From: Psychrobacter arenosus
Lineage (GTDB): Bacteria; Pseudomonadota; Gammaproteobacteria; Pseudomonadales; Moraxellaceae
NCBI RefSeq assembly: GCF_904848165.1
Contig: NZ_LR884459.1
Span: forward strand, 1,674,001 to 1,738,000
Reading direction: 5' to 3'
Length of the DNA: 64,000 bases
In this document: positions 7,917-17,035 of the stretch, piece by piece
How positions within the stretch are numbered: the stretch's first letter is position 1
Layout: each line of letters starts with the position of its first letter
The notes under the pieces: model-generated
Databases searched by the model: none
Told to the model about the DNA's origin: nothing
What the model saw: only the letters and a program-made list of their open reading frames with translations
Program-made: the position numbers and the translations under genes

Positions 7917-9551
7917 TTAGTACTTTTGCTTGCGTTGTGTCGAAGAGCCAATATTCATGGCTTCGCGGTATTTGGCTACCGTACGGCGAGCAATATCGAT
8001 TCCCTCAGCTGCCAAGCGCTCTTTGATAGCGCTATCAGACAGCGGTTTTTTGGGGTTTTCAGCCGCTATCATCTCCATAATCATGGCACTAATAGCGGTG
8101 GAAGAGACATCGCCTTGACTGCCATTCACATGGGAGGAGAAAAAGTACTTTAGCGAATATAAGCCTTGTGGCGTTAGGATGCTTTTACTTGTGGTCAAGC
8201 GCGACACCGTTGACTCATGCAGACCTACTTCGTCTGCAACATCTTTTAGAATCAAGGGCTGCATGGCTGTGGCACCTTGCAGCAAAAAGGCTTGTTGGCG
8301 ACTAACGATACAGGTGGCCACCTTAAGTAAGTTTTGATTGCGCTCTTCAATACTGCGAATAAACAGCCGCGCATCGGTCAGGTGCTCCCGCAGATAAAGA
8401 TTGTCGGGGCTGTCATCACCACGTTTGACAAGGTTGGCGTATTCTCTGTTCACTCGCAGCTTGGGTAAGGTCTCAGGATTGAGCTGTACTTGCCAATGCT
8501 GTACCTCCTCGCCCTCGCGCGTGGTGGTGGCTATGGCAGCCACCAAGACATCCGGAATATCATAGCTCTCTGGACTGGTATCATAATTAGGTTGCGCGTT
8601 CACAAAGGCGAGACCTGGCGATGGGTTGAGCGTGCGGATGAGGTTGAGTGCCGGTTGGATCTGCTCTTGCCGCAGCCCAGTCTCCTCCATCAGCGCCTTG
8701 ATATTATTACTAACCAGATGCTGCGGTGCCGAGAGCAAGGCTTTAGCCGCGGGTAAATCTGGCGTGTCACTAGGCAGCTTACGCAGCTGAATGAGCAGAC
8801 ACTCGGGCAAACTGCGCGCCCCTACCCCTAGCGGATCACAGGATTGAATCACCCGCAACACCGCCTCAATCTCAGCCATATCTACCACATCATCCCACTG
8901 ATAAAAACTGGCCATCGTGGCTAAGCTTTGCTCCAGCTCTGCCAAATCTAACTGCACAAAACCAATGTCATCCATAGCATCGACTAAGTATTCAGCAATG
9001 AACATATCGGTTTCTGACAGGTGCTTAAAATTCAGCTGCCAGCGCACATGGTCTTGAATACAGGCGTTGGTACTGCCCTGATAGTCCTCCATATCATCGT
9101 AATCTGGCCTTGCTAGCCCGGTCGCCTCATAACTGTACGAGTCTTCCCAGTCTGTCTGTACAGAACTGTCTAAAGGGCTATCATCTATCGCATTCTGTTG
9201 CAGTTTTTCCGCACTATCCGGCAAGTCTATGTCGGAGTCGCTTGCTGATTCAGAGCCACTATCGCTGTTTTTGGTCGTTACAGTATTGTTCCATAACTCG
9301 CTGTTTTGCTGCGCCTCTATAACCGCCGCGCTAATGCCGCCCTCTCCTAAATCGTCTAAGCTATCGCTCCTATCCAACGCATCTTCCGAAGCCTCATCCC
9401 GCTCGAGCAAAGGATTGCTGTCGAGCTTTAACTGCACTTCTTGGGCAAGCTCAAGGCTGGACATCTGTAACAGCTTGATAGCTTGTTGCATTTGCGGCGT
9501 GAGTTTCTGTGAGGTCGCCAGCTTGGCGCCTAATCCGAATGACATACTCAT
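7917..9551 (-). CDS. rpoN: RNA polymerase sigma-54 factor RpoN
   Basis: Taken from the ATG at 9551 (544 residues); another ATG lies two codons later and an upstream extension to 9650 is open. The glutamine-rich activator-interacting region I is at the start (LTPQMQQAIKLLQMSSLEL), followed by an acidic linker rich in Asp and Ser. The core-binding region and the DNA-binding region follow (DEVGLHESTVSRLTTSK), and the diagnostic RpoN box ARRTVAKYRE is near the end. Sigma-54 reads -24/-12 promoters and needs AAA+ activators, none of which is encoded in this window. Confidence 0.96.
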   Translation of the reverse strand: MSMSFGLGAKLATSQKLTPQMQQAIKLLQMSSLELAQEVQLKLDSNPLLERDEASEDALDRSDSLDDLGEGGISAAVIEAQQNSELWNNTVTTKNSDSGSESASDSDIDLPDSAEKLQQNAIDDSPLDSSVQTDWEDSYSYEATGLARPDYDDMEDYQGSTNACIQDHVRWQLNFKHLSETDMFIAEYLVDAMDDIGFVQLDLAELEQSLATMASFYQWDDVVDMAEIEAVLRVIQSCDPLGVGARSLPECLLIQLRKLPSDTPDLPAAKALLSAPQHLVSNNIKALMEETGLRQEQIQPALNLIRTLNPSPGLAFVNAQPNYDTSPESYDIPDVLVAAIATTTREGEEVQHWQVQLNPETLPKLRVNREYANLVKRGDDSPDNLYLREHLTDARLFIRSIEERNQNLLKVATCIVSRQQAFLLQGATAMQPLILKDVADEVGLHESTVSRLTTSKSILTPQGLYSLKYFFSSHVNGSQGDVSSTAISAMIMEMIAAENPKKPLSDSAIKERLAAEGIDIARRTVAKYREAMNIGSSTQRKQKY

Positions 9552-9904
9552 TGGTGCGTGGGGAACTCCGAGTCGTGAGAAATAAGAACGGGTTAACGGT
9601 GCTGTTAGTATACTGACACAAAGGGGCTGTTTTAAGCAAAAATTCAGCAAAAATAAGCCTGAAAGCCGTGGCTGCTAATAAGGACCATTGCGAAGATAGC
9701 ACCTTTCCTTATAAATTTGCTATGCTAATTCTCATAACTATAACGTGGTTTTAGCCGCATCCAAACGCCCTAATGCTCTAATAATGCTTTGTAAATTAGC
9801 GTATTAACCGACAATCACCACTGCTTGCTACTATGAAATAACCTTTAACTTTTTTTATCGCTGCCCTTATATTTAACAAAACAGCTGATTAATGAGAGAT
9901 TCTT
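9552..9904. other. Divergent promoter region, rpoN / amidase
   Basis: About 350 bases between divergent genes. AT-rich, no coding frame of its own beyond a possible N-terminal extension of rpoN, and no convincing operator. Confidence 0.35.
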
Positions 9905-10801
9905 ATGACCCTACCAACCTCTAGTGCAGCGCCAAAAATCGTTGCTATTCAGATGAATAGCCAACAAGATATTGCGCAAAATCTACAAACTATTGAAGCC
10001 AGTATCGCTGCTGCTAGCACTGCAGGCGCTGAACTCGTGGTGCTGCCTGAAAATGCTTGTAGTATGGGCCGTCAGCATGAGACTGCTGAGCGCTTTGACG
10101 AGCTAAGCGCACAGATGGGCAAACTAGCGGCTCAGTATCAAGTGCATCTAGTAGCAGGGTCACTGCCCTGTCCTTACCGCCCTGACGGCTCTAGCATTAG
10201 CGATGGTCGCCTACGCCAAGTCAGCCAACTGTTCTCGCCCGCTGGTGACCGTCTAGCCCGCTACGATAAAATCCATTTGTTTACTGCCACTGTCAACGAT
10301 GCAACCGGCAGTTATAACGAGGCAGCCACTTTTGAGCCGGGCACGCAAACGGTAGTAGCCCCTATTTCACTCGCTGGGGATACTTATCACTTAGGGTTGA
10401 TGGTTTGCTTTGATTTGCGCTTTCCGGCGCTAGCGCAGCGCTTACGACAAGCTGGGGCGGATATCTTGACCGCCCCCTCTGCCTTTACTTACCAGACGGG
10501 TAAAGCGCACTGGCAGTTGTTGCTGCGAGCACGCGCTCTCGATAGTCAATGTTTGGTCATTGGGGCAGCGCAAGGGGGCGACCATCACTATGCGGGCGGC
10601 GTAGTCAGACAGACTTGGGGGCATGCTGCTATCGCTCGCCACGATGGAGTTTGTATTAGCGAATATGGCCATAGCGCGCTAGAAATAGAATCGCAGGAAG
10701 CGCAGCAACGCTATGCGTCCGTTACAGCGAGCTTTGAGCCTGCTGCTCAACGTTTAGCACGCCAGCAACTGCCTACAGGCTATTGCCATCGTTTGGCGTA
10801 A
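9905..10801 (+). CDS. Carbon-nitrogen hydrolase, Nit1/omega-amidase type
   Basis: 298 residues of the nitrilase superfamily with the catalytic triad visible: Glu49 (VVLPEN), Lys122 (YDKIHLF) and Cys168 (LMVCFDLRFP). These surrounding sequences match the Nit1/YbeM-type branch, whose members act as deaminated-glutathione amidase or omega-amidase, rather than true nitrilases. GAGAG lies before the ATG. It is a single gene with its own promoter. The exact substrate is inferred from family only. Confidence 0.88.
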   Translation: MTLPTSSAAPKIVAIQMNSQQDIAQNLQTIEASIAAASTAGAELVVLPENACSMGRQHETAERFDELSAQMGKLAAQYQVHLVAGSLPCPYRPDGSSISDGRLRQVSQLFSPAGDRLARYDKIHLFTATVNDATGSYNEAATFEPGTQTVVAPISLAGDTYHLGLMVCFDLRFPALAQRLRQAGADILTAPSAFTYQTGKAHWQLLLRARALDSQCLVIGAAQGGDHHYAGGVVRQTWGHAAIARHDGVCISEYGHSALEIESQEAQQRYASVTASFEPAAQRLARQQLPTGYCHRLA

Positions 10802-10876
10802 TGGACTGGATTATAGCTGGCTAACATCCTAGCTCATAGGATGGCGTATAAAAAATCACTGAAAATACGGCTACCA

Positions 10877-11884
10877 TTACTCTACAGCGACTTTGGTAGG
10901 GTGGGAGGCGCGAGGATGCGCCTGATCGTAAACTTGGGTCAGCTTAGCAAAGTCTACGTGGGTATAAATCTGCGTGGTACTAATGTCGCTATGACCCAGC
11001 ATCTCTTGTACCGCGCGCAAGTCGCCACTGCCCGATAGCACGTGCGATGCAAAGCAATGGCGCAGTAAATGCGGGTATAAATTTTGTGCAATACCGGCGC
11101 GACTAGCCGCTATTTTTAACCGTTGCTGCACCGCGCGCGTCGATAAGCGAGTGCCCAATTTTTCGCTAATAAATAGTGCTTGGTCTTGGTTTTCCACCCA
11201 AAGATAACGGTGCGGCAGATAGCGCTCGATAGCTTCAGCGGCTTTTTTTCCTAAAGGCACAATCCGCGTTTTATTGCCTTTGCCGGTCACCCGCACTTGT
11301 TGCAAAGATAAATCTACAGCGCTGACATCTAGACTAACCAGTTCGCCTACCCGTAAACCGCTGCTGTACAGCAGTTCAAACATCGCCTTATCGCGAATCC
11401 ATAAGCGCGCTTGCTCAGGCTGCTCAGGCATCGCTTGATCCAATAATTGCGTCATCATATCGACATCAGCGATAGAGGGTAACGGCCTTGGACTGCGTTT
11501 GAGTTGATAACCGGTCGTCGGATTGATCCGCGCCTGCCCCTGCTCTATCAACCAGCCATAGAAATGTCGTATAGCCGACAGCTCTTGCTGCACACTAGAG
11601 AGCTTAAGCTTATCACGGTCCAAACGTTGGCCAATATGGCGGGCTAATTGACGCTTATCACAACGCGTCCAAGTCAACGATTTTTCTTCTAAATTATAGG
11701 CCAACTGTTTTAAAGCAGCATGATAAGCCGCTAGGGTATGCGCGGAATGATTTTGAATCTTTAAGGTCTGCAGCCAAGCTTCCACAGGGGCTAACAGAGC
11801 CTGTAAATGCTCAGACAGTAGGTCGTCATCGCTCTCTACTGCCGTGTTTTTAGTCGATGCCAACCCTTTGTTTATGCCCGTCAT
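10877..11884 (-). CDS. xerC: Site-specific tyrosine recombinase XerC
   Basis: 335 residues with an N-terminal SAM-like core-binding domain and a C-terminal catalytic domain. All catalytic residues are present: Arg178 (SSGLRVGE), Lys202, His272 and Arg275 (HLLRHCFASH), His298 (LGHSD) and the nucleophile Tyr307 (TQIYTHV). It starts 11 bases after dapF. The dapF-xerC pairing is typical of gammaproteobacteria and favours XerC over XerD. XerC resolves chromosome dimers at dif with XerD and FtsK. The N-terminus has about 25 extra residues compared with E. coli. Confidence 0.93.
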   Translation of the reverse strand: MTGINKGLASTKNTAVESDDDLLSEHLQALLAPVEAWLQTLKIQNHSAHTLAAYHAALKQLAYNLEEKSLTWTRCDKRQLARHIGQRLDRDKLKLSSVQQELSAIRHFYGWLIEQGQARINPTTGYQLKRSPRPLPSIADVDMMTQLLDQAMPEQPEQARLWIRDKAMFELLYSSGLRVGELVSLDVSAVDLSLQQVRVTGKGNKTRIVPLGKKAAEAIERYLPHRYLWVENQDQALFISEKLGTRLSTRAVQQRLKIAASRAGIAQNLYPHLLRHCFASHVLSGSGDLRAVQEMLGHSDISTTQIYTHVDFAKLTQVYDQAHPRASHPTKVAVE

Positions 11885-11895
11885 CGTGTGCCTTA

Positions 11896-12789
11896 TTAAT
11901 TCTTTTCAGCAGCGGGCGGTTTGATACCTGCCTGTGCCATTAGACCATCTGGACTAAACACGCCTTCGTAGACGAAAGCAGTGGGGCCCGTCATCATAAC
12001 GGAATAGCCTGGCTGCCAATGGATTAACAAGCTACCGCCATACAATTGCGCGCGCACCTCTTCCCCTTCATCGAGCCAACCTTCGCGAACCCCGACTGCG
12101 ACCGCCGCACAAGCACCGGTACCGCAAGCTTGGGTCTCACCCACCCCGCGCTCATAAACCCGCAAACGCACATGACGTTGGTTCATCACTTGCATAAAGC
12201 CCACATTGACCCGCGCTGGAAAGGCCGGATGCGACTCAATAGCTTTACCTAACTTTTCGACTTCCGCCGTTAAGATATCATCGACTTTAATCACTGCATG
12301 CGGGTTGCCCATATTGGCGACGTATAATTGTACTGGGGTGCCATCAACATCTAAGTGATAGGCGTTTTGAATCTTCGTTGTGGCTTTAGGAGTAAAAGGA
12401 ATTTCAGTCGGCTCAAATTTAGGCTTGCCCATATCCACCTGTACCCAACCATAACGATCAGTGGTTAAAGTAATGATACCACTCGCCGTCTCAACACGTA
12501 GCCGCTGTTTAAAGGACAGTTTACGGGCTTGCACAAAGCGGGCAAAACAACGTGCTCCATTGCCACATTGCTCGACTTCTGAGCCATCCGCATTATAGAT
12601 ACGATAACTAAAATCAACATCGGGACGCATGGGCGGCTCAACCACCAGCAATTGGTCAAAGCCAATGCCTAAGTGTCTATCGCCCATTAATTTTACTAAT
12701 TCTGTCGTCAACTCCAAACGCTGAGTCACCAGATCAATGACCACAAAATCATTGCCCAGACCATGCATTTTGGTAAATTCTAGTAACAT
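11896..12789 (-). CDS. dapF: Diaminopimelate epimerase
   Basis: 297 residues from the ATG at 12789, which has better spacing to AAGG than the ATG two codons upstream. The start (KMHGLGNDF) and the two catalytic cysteines are seen: Cys75 in [11 protein letters not shown] and Cys222 in [10 protein letters not shown]. It converts LL- to meso-diaminopimelate for lysine and peptidoglycan. It lies between lysA upstream and xerC 11 bases downstream on the same strand. Confidence 0.96.
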   Translation of the reverse strand: MLLEFTKMHGLGNDFVVIDLVTQRLELTTELVKLMGDRHLGIGFDQLLVVEPPMRPDVDFSYRIYNADGSEVEQCGNGARCFARFVQARKLSFKQRLRVETASGIITLTTDRYGWVQVDMGKPKFEPTEIPFTPKATTKIQNAYHLDVDGTPVQLYVANMGNPHAVIKVDDILTAEVEKLGKAIESHPAFPARVNVGFMQVMNQRHVRLRVYERGVGETQACGTGACAAVAVGVREGWLDEGEEVRAQLYGGSLLIHWQPGYSVMMTGPTAFVYEGVFSPDGLMAQAGIKPPAAEKN

Positions 12790-13257
12790 ATCCATGTACC
12801 TTGTCGTATTTTTGTGTGTGAGTTATCTTACCATGCCCCTTGTGACAATGATAATAAAGCCAAAGCTAAATACTTAGCTGTTTATCCGTCACTGTATGCC
12901 TAATATTGCAGACATTAATGTGATAAGAATCAATAATTTTTATACCTATTACTGTGCCCTATTTACTGCTTTAAGCCTACTTAACTTTGTTAATAAAAAT
13001 AATTATTGAAGATTATCATGTTGGGAATAGGGTAAATAACCGACCTAGTTTCTCCACCTTAATGCGCCAGCTTAGCCAAAATAACGCTCAATCTAACTGA
13101 TAAATCGTTAACGTGGCACTTTGCTACGCGCCTAAAAAAACCCACTAGCGAGCTATGACAGCAACTCGGTAGTGGGCTTAGGTCAATAGAGTTAACTAAG
13201 CAATCATTAATTAAGCTACCATTAACTAAACTATAAGGGACGTCATAAACCGACCGT
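12790..13257. other. Intergenic between lysA and dapF
   Basis: 468 bases containing the lysA terminator and otherwise AT-rich sequence. dapF-xerC is therefore probably transcribed from its own promoter, not by read-through from lysA. Confidence 0.45.
13134..13176 (-). terminator. Rho-independent terminator of lysA
   Basis: On the minus strand, a stem of about 12 pairs with one mismatch (CCCACTACCGAG/CTCGCTAGTGGG) is followed by seven T residues, about 80 bases past the lysA stop. Confidence 0.88.
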
Positions 13258-14583
13258 CTAAGCTTGCCATAATTGCTCAGTAGCAAACAGCTCAGCCACT
13301 TGCTCACGCGGGCGCACCAACTGATGCTGATTTTCAGAGACCATCACCTCGGCACTGCGCGGGCGCGTATTATAATTGCTGCTCATCACAAAGCCGTAAG
13401 CACCAGCCCCAGTCACGGCCAACACATCACCCACGGCTAATGACAGCACGCGGTCTTTGGCTAAAAAGTCACCCGTTTCACAGATAGCGCCCACGATATC
13501 CCAAGTACACTCATTACCCGCTGTAGCGGTTGCTAATTGGCTAGGAATAATCGCCATCTCTGCTTGATATAAGGCAGGGCGAATCAAGTCATTCATCGCC
13601 GCATCCACGATAGCAAAGTTTTTATGCTCAGTCGGTTTTAGCACATCAACGCGCGTCAGCAGCAGCCCTGCATTAGCCACAATACTACGACCTGGCTCAA
13701 AGAACACCTTTAGTCCTAATTGCGTCAATTTCGGCAATAGCGCTGCGGCAAAGTCAGCGATGCTGATAGGGGTTTCATCGATATATTGCACCCCTAGACC
13801 GCCACCCAAATCGATATGCTCAAGCTCAATACCATTGGTGCGCAAGTTATCAATCAATTCAATGAGCTTATCTAAAGCATCAATAAATGGAGCGACCTCA
13901 GTCAGCTGCGAGCCAATATGGCAATCAATCCCTTGGATACGGATATTCGGCATAGCCGCTGCCTGTTGATAAACCGATAAGGCTTTTTCGTGCGAAATAC
14001 CAAATTTATTGTCTTTTAAACCCGTTGAAATATACGGGTGCGTTTTGGCATCGACGTTTGGATTCACTCGTAATGAGATAGCGGCGGTTTTGCCCAACTC
14101 GGCAGCCACCCCTTGAATCAAAGCCAATTCGCTGTCTGACTCGATGTTAAAGCAACCAATACCGGCTTCTAAAGCATAACGAATGTCATCCGTACGCTTA
14201 CCTACCCCTGAAAACACCACGCGACTGGCCTCACCACCGGCTGCTAACACTCGTGCCAGCTCACCAGAGGAAACGATATCAAAGCCCGCACCGGCTTGCG
14301 CCAAAATGCCCAATACTGCCAAGTTGGAGTTGGCTTTGACCGCGTAGCAAATCTGATGGTCTATTGCTGCAAAGCTGTCAGTATAGGCTTTATACACATT
14401 CAAAATGGCTTGTTTAGAATAGACGTAGCATGGGGTACCGTAGGTTTTCGCTAAGCTTGCCACATCGACTTCTTCAAGACATAACGCCCCATCGACATAT
14501 TGTAAGGCAGGCAATTGCGCGACTAAGGCTTCGGGGTTGATAACGCGACCTTGAGAATCGGCATTTAGAACAGAGTGACTCAT
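13258..14583 (-). CDS. lysA: Diaminopimelate decarboxylase
   Basis: 441 residues from the ATG at 14583; a TTG four codons upstream is a weaker option. It is a fold-type III PLP enzyme. PLP lysine is Lys83 in CYAVKANSNLAVL, the HIGSQ motif lies in DCHIGSQL, the glycine-rich phosphate loop is GGGLGVQY, and the partner-subunit active-site cysteine is in GAICETGDFLA. It makes lysine from meso-diaminopimelate. Preceded by the LptM-type lipoprotein gene, an arrangement common in gammaproteobacteria. Confidence 0.97.
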   Translation of the reverse strand: MSHSVLNADSQGRVINPEALVAQLPALQYVDGALCLEEVDVASLAKTYGTPCYVYSKQAILNVYKAYTDSFAAIDHQICYAVKANSNLAVLGILAQAGAGFDIVSSGELARVLAAGGEASRVVFSGVGKRTDDIRYALEAGIGCFNIESDSELALIQGVAAELGKTAAISLRVNPNVDAKTHPYISTGLKDNKFGISHEKALSVYQQAAAMPNIRIQGIDCHIGSQLTEVAPFIDALDKLIELIDNLRTNGIELEHIDLGGGLGVQYIDETPISIADFAAALLPKLTQLGLKVFFEPGRSIVANAGLLLTRVDVLKPTEHKNFAIVDAAMNDLIRPALYQAEMAIIPSQLATATAGNECTWDIVGAICETGDFLAKDRVLSLAVGDVLAVTGAGAYGFVMSSNYNTRPRSAEVMVSENQHQLVRPREQVAELFATEQLWQA

Positions 14584-14748
14584 AATTAGGCTCAAATTGA
14601 CTTGAATAGGGAGACTGTAGCAGGGCGCAAGGAGGTTATAAAAGCGCTTATTAATAATAGGATGAAGCTTATAAGGGCTAGCCTAGCGCCTGCCAGTAGC
14701 GATAAATTGACCTCTATTATACGCATAAAGAAAAGTTATCAAAATACT

Positions 14749-14788
14749 AAAAAGCCCTGCTATTATTTTAAATAAGACTTAGCAGGCT
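14749..14788 (-). terminator. Terminator between lptM and lysA
   Basis: Minus-strand stem AGCCTGCTA/TAGCAGGGCT (one mismatch) with a T run, directly after the lipoprotein stop codon. It probably limits read-through from lptM into lysA. Confidence 0.7.
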
Positions 14789-14796
14789 ACGGATTA

Positions 14797-15084
14797 TTAA
14801 TAGTTATTCGGGTCGTCTAAAATTTGTTGCTCGGTCGCGGGATCGAGAAAAGATAAATCGTCAGACTCATTATTTGATTCAGTTGCTTTAGTTAGCTTAT
14901 TTAGACTATCTAAGTTGTCTAAGTCATCTAGATTGGTATTTTCAGCCGTAGGAGTCACTACCGCTTGGCTATCGCCAGCATCGGGCAAATATAACGCCCC
15001 TTTTTGGCCACAGCCACTACTAGCCAATATAGCCGTTAGCAAAGCTGCTCCCACAATAGCAGGCGAGGTTATCAATGTTTTCAT
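14797..15084 (-). CDS. lptM: LptM-type (YifL) small lipoprotein
   Basis: Start taken at the ATG at 15084, giving 95 residues. A longer frame to 15258 would place a second hydrophobic stretch before the signal and is unlikely. The signal ends in a lipobox ASSGC followed by GQKGALYLP, the hallmark of LptM/YifL proteins that assist oxidative maturation of LptD in the LPS translocon. The rest is an Asp/Asn/Leu-rich tail (NLDDLDNLDSLNKL). The position upstream of lysA matches other gammaproteobacteria. Function is inferred from the short motif and gene order. Confidence 0.82.
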   Translation of the reverse strand: MKTLITSPAIVGAALLTAILASSGCGQKGALYLPDAGDSQAVVTPTAENTNLDDLDNLDSLNKLTKATESNNESDDLSFLDPATEQQILDDPNNY

Positions 15085-15736
15085 AAGGTTACTCTTGTCA
15101 GATAAAAGATAGCTACAGGCTGCCGGAGCAGGCAACATAAATCGGTAAAATACGGGCAATACAGCTAAAATATGATACCTTATTGTATGCCATAAACGGC
15201 AGCATTTCTGTGTAGTTAGGCATGACCAAATTGCTCTGCTGTTATTTATAAACAGCAATTATCGTGTTTTATTATCGAAACGATAGTGCGAACTGTTGTA
15301 TTATTAGTAAGTACTTGACGAATTATAGCGGTATTTTTACTATCATTATTAACTATGACCGACTCTATGGCGATTTAACCCAGTACTGGTATCGCCTCAT
15401 CAATACTATTGACGCCATCTCTTAATCGAGCAGTGCCGTGTCGATAGTGTTGATTTTTTTTGGTCATTATTTTTAGCTATGCTTATGGCGTTATGGGCTT
15501 AACTGGCGCCATAAGCTTAGCTGGTATTTAGCGCTATGTTTTATAGCGGCTTGAAAAACTTTGTTCAATCTTGAGTCAAGAGCTTCAAGCGCTCCCTACT
15601 AGGCTTAGTAAGCTTTTGCTTCGTATGTGTTCATGATCCTCGCCCGCGAAATAAAAAGGGCCGCCCAAGATAAAGGGCAATGCCCTGAAAAACGGACTTA
15701 CAACCTACCAAATTGCTAATGCAACCGAGACTTCTT
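15085..15736. other. Intergenic region upstream of ackA
   Basis: About 650 bases between divergent genes. It contains GGGCAATGCCC-type small hairpins near 15671 but no T run, and no supported coding frame. It presumably carries the ackA-pta promoter and a long leader. Confidence 0.35.
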
Positions 15737-16927
15737 ATGACTGCAATGACCCTCGAAAATCCTACCTTAGTATTAAACTGTGGCTCTTCTTCTATCAAAT
15801 ATGCTTTGATCAGCGCTGATAATCAAACGCGCATCACTGGCCTTGCCGAAAATTTAGGGTTGGACACTGCCCGCATCAAACATACTCATTTAGATGGCGA
15901 AAAACAAGAAGTTAACATTGCAGGGGGCAGTCATAAACTCGCCCTACAAAAAATCCTAGCCCTACTAGAGCAGTACCATCCAATCGCTGTCGGTCACCGC
16001 GTTGTCCACGGTGGTCGTGAGTTCTCTGAAGCGGTAGAAGTAACCCCACATGTCCTCGAAGAAGTAAAACGCCTGAAGATTTTAGCCCCGCTCCATAACC
16101 CAGCCAATGCGTTAGGGATTGAAGCCGTGAATGCTATCTATCCAGGATTACCACAAGTGGTCGTTTTTGATACCGCTTTTCACCAGACTATGCCACCGGT
16201 CGCTTACCGTTATGCTATCCCAAAAGCGCTTTATGATGACGAGTGTGTGCGCCGCTATGGCTTCCACGGTACCTCGCACGCGTATGTTTCAGAGCGGGCT
16301 AGCCAATTGACTGAGCAAGAAGGCCCACACGGTTGGATCACCGCTCATCTCGGCAACGGCTGTTCAGCGACCGCTATCTACGACGGCAAAAGTCTTGATA
16401 CCAGCATGGGCATAACGCCGCTTGAAGGCCTAATGATGGGCACCCGTAGTGGCGATGTCGATCCAGGCCTACATATTCATCTGAAGCGCACTTTAGATAT
16501 GAGCCTAGAAAAAATCGATACCATGCTGAACAAGCAAAGTGGCCTGCTAGGGGTGTCTGGGCTGTCTAACGATATGCGTACTGTAGAACAAGCGGCCGAC
16601 GAAGGTAATGAAGACGCTAAGTTAGCGTTAGAACTGTTCAGCTATCGCGCCGGTAAATATTTGGCGTCATTAAGCTGTGCGCTCCCTACCTTTACCGGCA
16701 TCGTCTTTACCGGTGGTATCGGGGAAAACTCGGTGTCTATGCGCCGTAGTATCCTTGAGGTTATGCGCCATTTTAATATCCAAGCGGACTACGATAAAAA
16801 TGCTGAATTGGTGCGTGGCGCGGAAGGCAACTTCCATTTAGCCGATAGTGCGGTAGAGCTATGGGTCATTCCAACGGATGAAGAGTATCAAATTGCCGAA
16901 GAAACTCGCGCGGCGCTTAACCTATAG
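15737..16927 (+). CDS. ackA: Acetate kinase
   Basis: 396 residues from the ATG at 15737, chosen because CCGAGA sits six bases upstream; upstream and downstream ATGs are possible. Signature regions of the ASKHA fold are present: LVLNCGSSSIKYAL at the start, VGHRVVHGGREF, VFDTAFHQTMP, YGFHGTSHAYVS, HLGNGCSA and FTGGIGENS. It interconverts acetate plus ATP with acetyl phosphate. pta follows 108 bases downstream, so both probably share one transcript. Confidence 0.96.
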   Translation: MTAMTLENPTLVLNCGSSSIKYALISADNQTRITGLAENLGLDTARIKHTHLDGEKQEVNIAGGSHKLALQKILALLEQYHPIAVGHRVVHGGREFSEAVEVTPHVLEEVKRLKILAPLHNPANALGIEAVNAIYPGLPQVVVFDTAFHQTMPPVAYRYAIPKALYDDECVRRYGFHGTSHAYVSERASQLTEQEGPHGWITAHLGNGCSATAIYDGKSLDTSMGITPLEGLMMGTRSGDVDPGLHIHLKRTLDMSLEKIDTMLNKQSGLLGVSGLSNDMRTVEQAADEGNEDAKLALELFSYRAGKYLASLSCALPTFTGIVFTGGIGENSVSMRRSILEVMRHFNIQADYDKNAELVRGAEGNFHLADSAVELWVIPTDEEYQIAEETRAALNL

Positions 16928-17035
16928 GGGCTTTACAACGAGGGAATGGCGACTGGCTTCCTCAATGACGCTTTGATAGTCGCACCTAAAACGCTAAGCC
17001 CTAAAACTCACGCTAACCTTTTAACAGGAATTGCT

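Noticed and set aside
13059..13307. 82-codon minus-strand frame
   Set aside because: Runs through the lysA terminator and the lysA end.
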